From NCBI GenBank assembly GCA_964406945.1, contig CAYOTO010000021.1, positions 1-58,193 on the forward strand: DNA of 58,193 bases, given 5' to 3'. The notes under the pieces were generated by a model. It saw only the letters and a list, made by a program, of their open reading frames with translations. It made no database searches and was not told where the DNA came from. Made by a program: the position numbers and the translations under genes. Positions 53,781 through 58,193 of the stretch are shown in pieces (within the stretch, counting starts at the first letter, position 1; each line of letters starts with the position of its first letter). The DNA is from UBA2266 sp964406945. GTDB lineage: Bacteria > Planctomycetota > Phycisphaerae > Sedimentisphaerales > Anaerobacaceae.

Positions 53781-55781
53781 ATGAAGAGAATTCTGGTTTT
53801 CGTCGGTGCATTGTTTTTAAGTTGTTTGTCGGTGCAGAGGGTTGGTGCGAAGGCGTTGGTAGAGGGTTTTTCGAGGGTGGATTCGGAGGGGCGGATTGTG
53901 CCGGTGAGGGTGTCCGTTGACGAGAGGTTCCGCAATCCGGGCTGGTGTGAGCAATGGGAAGATGAATTCGCCGACCGGGCGGACAGTATTATCCGCACGG
54001 CTCTGGATATGGGCAGGATCGGGGGCAATACCTATTTCGAGAATGAGAAGCGGACTTACGGGCAGTTGATGCTGCAGATAGTGGGCGGCAAGGTGGAGGG
54101 GAATTTGAAGACGCTGCAGGGCAGGGACGCTCAGGCGGGTTCGTGGCACCGGCATACGGAGGGGATCGATTATTATGCGTGCTTTACGCTCAAACATCAG
54201 ATGCGGAAGTATTTCTATTTTGGCGAGCTGCTGGACGATGAATATTCGAAGAAGATGTATGAGGGGGCGAAAGTCTGGACGCAGAAGGATCCGCTTCGTC
54301 GGCCGCACCATGCATACGAGCCGGGCAAGAGCGGGTGGGGACCGGACGCCAAGAATAGTTGGGTGGACGTGCGGGGTACCGACAATCTGTTTTTGATGAG
54401 AACTACGAGTGTTTATCTGATGGCGGAGGAGACGGGTAACGAACAGACGCGGCGGATATACAAGGAGCGGTTTGCGACGTTCGTGAAGTCACTTTACAGG
54501 ATCGGCAACGGGGAGTGGGATTCGGAGAATTATCTGGGGCACAGTATCGCTCCAGTGCATAATCTGTACGATTTTGCGAAGGATCCGCAGGTCAAGCTGC
54601 TGGCGAAGGCGTGTCTGGACTGGTTTTATGCGACGGGGGCGGTGAAGTACCGGCGAGGCGGGTTCAACGGGCCGACCAAGCGGGACTATAATCACGCCGG
54701 GCCGTTCGAGGGCAGTGCGGCGGCGATGCTGTGGGTGATGTTCGGGGATGCTCGGGAGTTCAACACGGAGTTGGAGAGCGATGAGGTTCATGTTATTACG
54801 AGTGCGTATCGCGCTGCGGAGGCGGTGGTGAAGCTGGCGCGGAAGGAATTTGCCAAGCCGGTCGAGATATTTGCGGCCAAGCCGAACTACAGCGATCCTC
54901 AAAACGGGGACTATTCGAAGGGGCCGGCGTGCTATGAGACGCATTATTTCGGGGAGAGTTTTCAGTTCGGTTCGCTGGCTAAGGGGACTCATGGGGGAGA
55001 TATAAACGGGTTCAAGATACTTGTGGATAACAGCGAGACGGGCGTCGATTATGTTCAGAGTGTGCCGGGGCCGGATCCGCGGTATGCGGGGTCGGCGAAA
55101 TATCAGAGCGGGAAGATTTCAGGTGAGAATCGGGTTGCTCAGTATCGGAACATGGCTGTGTGGCTGGTGGATGAGGGGGATTCGCCGTGGCTGTGGGTTT
55201 TGCCGAAATCGATCGGGTGCGAACAGGCGGACGGGGTGATGTTTTTGAAGGCGGAGAAGACATGGCTGGCGGTTCATCCGTTGAATCTGCGGGTAGACGG
55301 GCCGGATGAGGAATTGACCGAGCGTGTGAATTACAAGGTTAAGAAGGATAGGAAAGAGCCGTTGTGGCCGGACCATTACGTGATATCGGCAAAGGGCGGG
55401 GGCGGGGCCTTCTGCGGATATGCCGTTGAGATCGGCGAGGAAGCCACGCATGGAGGCTACGCGGAGTTTAAGCGGGCTGTTCTGTCTAAGGCCAGTGTCG
55501 ATGATTCGCGGGTGCAGGACGGTGTGGTCGAATACGTCGGAACCAACGGGGACAGCGTGGGGATGGAATTTGCAGAGAAGTTGGAGGAGTATAAGGTGTT
55601 TCGAGACGGCGAGCTGCATGACTGGCGGGATCACCGCATCGGGTACGGACAGGTGGATTCGGGGGACCGGGGTCTGATTCATCAGGACTGGCTTGGCGGT
55701 ACGCTGACGGTTCGGGCCGGTGGGAGCGTATTCGAATGTTCCGTGACAGATAACGGCACAGTACGGTTCCGGAACGAGTAG
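53781..55781 (+). CDS. Exported alpha/alpha-toroid-like protein
   Basis: 666 residues from ATG 53781 (GGAG four nt upstream). A signal peptide precedes a mostly helical region (about 30-350) with aromatic-rich segments such as SWHRHTEGIDYYACFTLKHQ and RRGGFNGPTKRDYNHAGPFE, then a beta-sandwich-like C-terminus. This two-part layout resembles heparinase II/III-type and related polysaccharide lyases, but no catalytic set could be assigned. Probably periplasmic and carbohydrate-active. Confidence 0.6.
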   Translation: MKRILVFVGALFLSCLSVQRVGAKALVEGFSRVDSEGRIVPVRVSVDERFRNPGWCEQWEDEFADRADSIIRTALDMGRIGGNTYFENEKRTYGQLMLQIVGGKVEGNLKTLQGRDAQAGSWHRHTEGIDYYACFTLKHQMRKYFYFGELLDDEYSKKMYEGAKVWTQKDPLRRPHHAYEPGKSGWGPDAKNSWVDVRGTDNLFLMRTTSVYLMAEETGNEQTRRIYKERFATFVKSLYRIGNGEWDSENYLGHSIAPVHNLYDFAKDPQVKLLAKACLDWFYATGAVKYRRGGFNGPTKRDYNHAGPFEGSAAAMLWVMFGDAREFNTELESDEVHVITSAYRAAEAVVKLARKEFAKPVEIFAAKPNYSDPQNGDYSKGPACYETHYFGESFQFGSLAKGTHGGDINGFKILVDNSETGVDYVQSVPGPDPRYAGSAKYQSGKISGENRVAQYRNMAVWLVDEGDSPWLWVLPKSIGCEQADGVMFLKAEKTWLAVHPLNLRVDGPDEELTERVNYKVKKDRKEPLWPDHYVISAKGGGGAFCGYAVEIGEEATHGGYAEFKRAVLSKASVDDSRVQDGVVEYVGTNGDSVGMEFAEKLEEYKVFRDGELHDWRDHRIGYGQVDSGDRGLIHQDWLGGTLTVRAGGSVFECSVTDNGTVRFRNE

Positions 55782-55798
55782 AGCAGTTTTCGGCTTTT

Positions 55799-55999
55799 CC
55801 ACGGAATTTGTGGGTCAACCGCCCAGGCATCCGCCTTGGCTCTGGAGCAAGCTTGGGGCATCGGGCCTTTTACTCCTTACGCATCGCCGCCAGCCCGCTT
55901 TGGGGTGAGGGCCGACGCCGACGCGACGGAGCAAAAGGGACTTAATGTGCCTCGATCTTATGCAACTACAATTATTTCAGTTACCCACAAATTCTGTGG
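55799..55999. repeat. Short inverted-repeat element (MITE-like)
   Basis: CCACGGAATTTGTGGGT (55799-55815) and its reverse complement with one mismatch (55983-55999) bound a 201-bp stretch between convergent genes. No gene inside. Confidence 0.45.
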
Positions 56000-56037
56000 A
56001 GGAAAGCAGTTTTTAAAGCGCCGGCCTGACCGGCCGA

Positions 56038-57543
56038 TTATGTCACGATATATTCCGAAGGGAGGGTGTGGTTGTTTTGGGTGTACCATTTTTTGAGGAG
56101 GCGGCGGTGTCGGGCCAGGGTTTTGCGGTGTTCGGGGTCGAGGGCGAGGTTCTTCATTTCGCCGGGGTCTTTCTCGAGGTCGAATAGCATTTCGCGGGGT
56201 TGACCCTGGGCGTAGACGGCGTATTTGTATCGGTCGGACACGAGGACGCGGGAGCCTTCGTTTTCGAAGACGAGGGTTTTTCGCCAATCGGGTTCGGTGT
56301 CGCCGGTCAGGAGCGGTTTTATGCTGCGGCCGGGCAGGGGATCGGGTTTGGGTATGGAGGCGAAGTCGCAGAGTGTGGGGATGAGGTCGAGACCGGTGGA
56401 GACGAGGTTGTCGCGGTCGATACGGCTTTTTTCAGGGACGCCGGGGCCGGCGACGATGAGCGGGACGCAGGCGGCTTCTTCGTAGGGCATGGATTTGTGT
56501 TCGAGTCTGTGAGCGGCGTCCATGTCGCCGTGATCGCTGGTGAAGACTACGACTGTGTTTTCGGCGAGTCCGGATTTTTCGAGTCCGGTCAGGACTTTGT
56601 CGATGTGGGAGTCGACGAGTTCGGTCAGTCTGGCGTAGGCCCAACGGTGCATTCGCCATTCTTCGGGTGACCAGTTTTGACGGACATAGTGCCTGAACTG
56701 TCGCCAGTCGGTTTCGGTGACTCCGGGGGCTTCGTTTTCGGGGATTTCGAAGTTGTCGGGCAGCGGCGGGCAGAGTTTGTCAAAGAATTCGTCGCGCGAT
56801 ACTCCATCGGGGATTTCGAGGGCCTCGGCGAGGCACCGGCGTTCGCGGGTGCTGCGGGGGAACATTCGATCGCGGTTGTTGGCGCGGGTGTAGGCGTCGA
56901 TGGCCATGTAGCAGATGTCGTGGGGGTTTATGAATGAGGCGACGAGGAGGAATGGACGATGGTGGTGGCGCCGGAAGAATTGGACGCATGAGTCGGCGAG
57001 GCCTTGTCGCTGATCGGAGGTTAGGGTTTCGAAGCCGTAGGCGGCGATTCCTTTTTCGCCGGTGCCGGGCAGGTGGACTTTTCCGCCGTAGACGGTTTTG
57101 TAGCCGGCGTTCCGGAAGACGTGTCCGAGGGCGTGGTCGAATATGGGCGGGTCGACGGGATAGGAGCCGGGTTTGTTGCGGTCCATGCCGATGCGGCTTG
57201 GCAGGACGCCGGTCATCATGCTGAATCGTGAGGGGACGCAGACGGGGTTGCCGCAATAGGCTCTTTCGAATCTTACGCCGCGGGCGGCCAGGCGGTCCAT
57301 GGCCGGGGTTTTGAGCCATTTGTTGCCGGCGCAGCTCATCATGCCGGCGTGCTGCTGGTCGGTGATGATCAGCAGGATGTTGGGGCGGTTTTCGGGTTTG
57401 GGGTTTTGTGCGGCCGCGGCGGCGGGCAGGAGCTGTCGGAGTGAGAGGCCGGCGAGGGTTCCGGCGCCGGTCCGCAGCATTTCGCGGCGGGTGGGGAGGC
57501 TGGTTGTGTTTGTCCGGTTTTGTATGGGGGGTCGTTCGGTCAT
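56038..57543 (-). CDS. Sulfatase with N-terminal Tat-type signal
   Basis: 501 residues. A Tat-type signal (TRREMLRTGAGTLAGL) is followed by NILLIITDQQHAGMMSCAG and the formylglycine motif CVPSRFSMMTG, Cys102-x-Pro-x-Arg. VVVFTSDHGDMDAAH near residue 335 is the second metal site. It is closer to choline-sulfatase/iduronate-sulfatase-like branches (DQQ.. start) than to the 2621-4267 enzyme. Likely acts on sulfated glycans in the periplasm. GGAG 8 nt before the ATG. Confidence 0.93.
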   Translation of the reverse strand: MTERPPIQNRTNTTSLPTRREMLRTGAGTLAGLSLRQLLPAAAAAQNPKPENRPNILLIITDQQHAGMMSCAGNKWLKTPAMDRLAARGVRFERAYCGNPVCVPSRFSMMTGVLPSRIGMDRNKPGSYPVDPPIFDHALGHVFRNAGYKTVYGGKVHLPGTGEKGIAAYGFETLTSDQRQGLADSCVQFFRRHHHRPFLLVASFINPHDICYMAIDAYTRANNRDRMFPRSTRERRCLAEALEIPDGVSRDEFFDKLCPPLPDNFEIPENEAPGVTETDWRQFRHYVRQNWSPEEWRMHRWAYARLTELVDSHIDKVLTGLEKSGLAENTVVVFTSDHGDMDAAHRLEHKSMPYEEAACVPLIVAGPGVPEKSRIDRDNLVSTGLDLIPTLCDFASIPKPDPLPGRSIKPLLTGDTEPDWRKTLVFENEGSRVLVSDRYKYAVYAQGQPREMLFDLEKDPGEMKNLALDPEHRKTLARHRRLLKKWYTQNNHTLPSEYIVT

Positions 57544-57818
57544 TGCGGGTGCTCCTTTTTTTGTACTGAGATTTCGGGCTTCGGGGCCGGGTGTACCAGG
57601 TGTTTCAAGCAGCCCGGACGAAGCGTCTCATTCGGTGGCTATATCCTTTATTTCGCTGCGTTCGGTTCAGGATGAAGAGATTCAACTGCTGCTGCACTGC
57701 GCAGCCGGGCGATTATTGTGGCTGTTAACGGAATTGGGCGAATTATGTACAATTGAGTATACAATAGAACCGGGTCCGGTTGAAATGATAATTCCGGGCC
57801 CGACGGCCGGCTCAGACG
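57544..57818. other. Divergent intergenic region
   Basis: 275 bp. A possible plus-strand promoter TTGGGC, 18 bp, TATACA lies near 57735-57765. A degenerate copy of the dispersed repeat is near 57650-57675. Confidence 0.35.
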
Positions 57819-58141
57819 ATGTTTTTGGATCAGCTTCCGCGGATTGTCGATGCGTCTTTGAGGCACGGAGCGCTGGGCGGGGATGCACTGGACAGGCACG
57901 TTCGGACGGCGGAGGATGTGCGGATTGTCTGCGGGGCCGGCTGGAGGAGATGGGGCTGGTGGCGTTTGTGGCGGATGCACTGCTGTACGGGCGTAAATAC
58001 ATGGACGGGCAGACGAGTTTGAAGGCGGTGCTGAATCGCGTGGCCGATGATATTGGGCGGGAGGGGCTGGATGTGCTGAGCAATAAGCCGTTGGGATCGT
58101 ATGCGGCGTTTCGGCCTTTGGAACTTGCGGGGGTGGTATAG
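57819..58141 (+). pseudogene. Small gene with apparent frameshift
   Basis: From ATG 57819 the frame reads MFLDQLPRIVDASLRHGALG ... RTAEDVRIVCG and then loses sense; a second frame from about 57945 continues LEEMGLVAFVADALLYGRKY ... NKPLGSYAAFRPLELAGVV to TAG at 58139-58141. Joined by a one- or two-base shift near 57932-57945 they would make a single soluble protein of about 107 residues. Family not recognised. Real mutation or base error. Confidence 0.45.
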
Positions 58142-58167
58142 GTGGATGAGCTTACGTCTCATTCGAA

Positions 58168-58193
58168 GGCCAGATGCTTCGCGTGCGCTCAGC
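58168..58193 (+). repeat. Dispersed repeat copy, cut by the window end
   Basis: GGCCAGATGCTTCGCGTGCG... matches the copies at 52258, 53478 and (inverted) 5368. Confidence 0.6.

Overview
The window looks like a chromosomal segment of a Planctomycetota bacterium, most likely of the Phycisphaerae type. This is an inference from gene content: two Tat-exported sulfatases, an HzsA-like PD40/cytochrome c protein, a Tat-exported Gfo/Idh/MocA oxidoreductase, a prepilin-type secreted protein, a secreted beta-helix protein with a dockerin-like tail, a GH2 beta-mannosidase and a PilM operon of the PVC style. Core genes are GC-rich; several inserted stretches are visibly poorer in GC.

Layout. 1-5.2 kb: HzsA-like multiheme protein, sulfatase and a small exported protein, all on the minus strand. 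5.6-7.5 kb: a GNAT acetyltransferase, then a low-GC two-gene module whose second product carries a HEPN motif. 7.7-11.2 kb: tRNA-Asn with terminator, a strong promoter with a structured leader or small RNA, then Ser/Thr kinase, metallophosphoesterase and GT2 glycosyltransferase. 11.3-17.6 kb: truncated ceramidase remnant, Gfo/Idh/MocA enzyme, HEAT protein, a receiver-like protein with a GGDEF cyclase, and a membrane/TPR protein. 18.2-23.5 kb: hybrid histidine kinase and beta-mannosidase. 23.7-29.8 kb: a small membrane gene interrupted in frame by TGA, then the pilM operon. 29.9-37.4 kb: an array of RHS C-terminal cassettes and partner genes, and the beta-helix protein. 37.7-39.3 kb: mtaB. 39.3-48.1 kb: a compact phage-like element (capsid, prohead protease, short tape measure, XRE repressor) without terminase, portal, integrase or transposase, bracketed by inverted 8-bp motif clusters. 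48.6-51.7 kb: a low-GC island with two membrane proteins, a ComEC-type MBL hydrolase and a GDPD enzyme. 52-58 kb: dispersed repeats, a prepilin-type protein and the fossil of its deleted duplicate, a secreted carbohydrate-active-like protein, a second sulfatase and a frameshifted small gene.

Together the core genes describe a polysaccharide degrader (sulfatases, mannosidase, secreted beta-helix and toroid-like proteins, pilins) with phospho- and c-di-GMP signalling. The accessory genes are mobile or conflict systems. Strand composition changes sharply between 37.45 and 37.73 kb (C-rich + strand on the left, G-rich on the right, whichever way genes point), and the phage-like element runs against the new skew, as expected of a recent arrival.

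All calls rest on reading the sequence and on knowledge of protein families; no database search was done.
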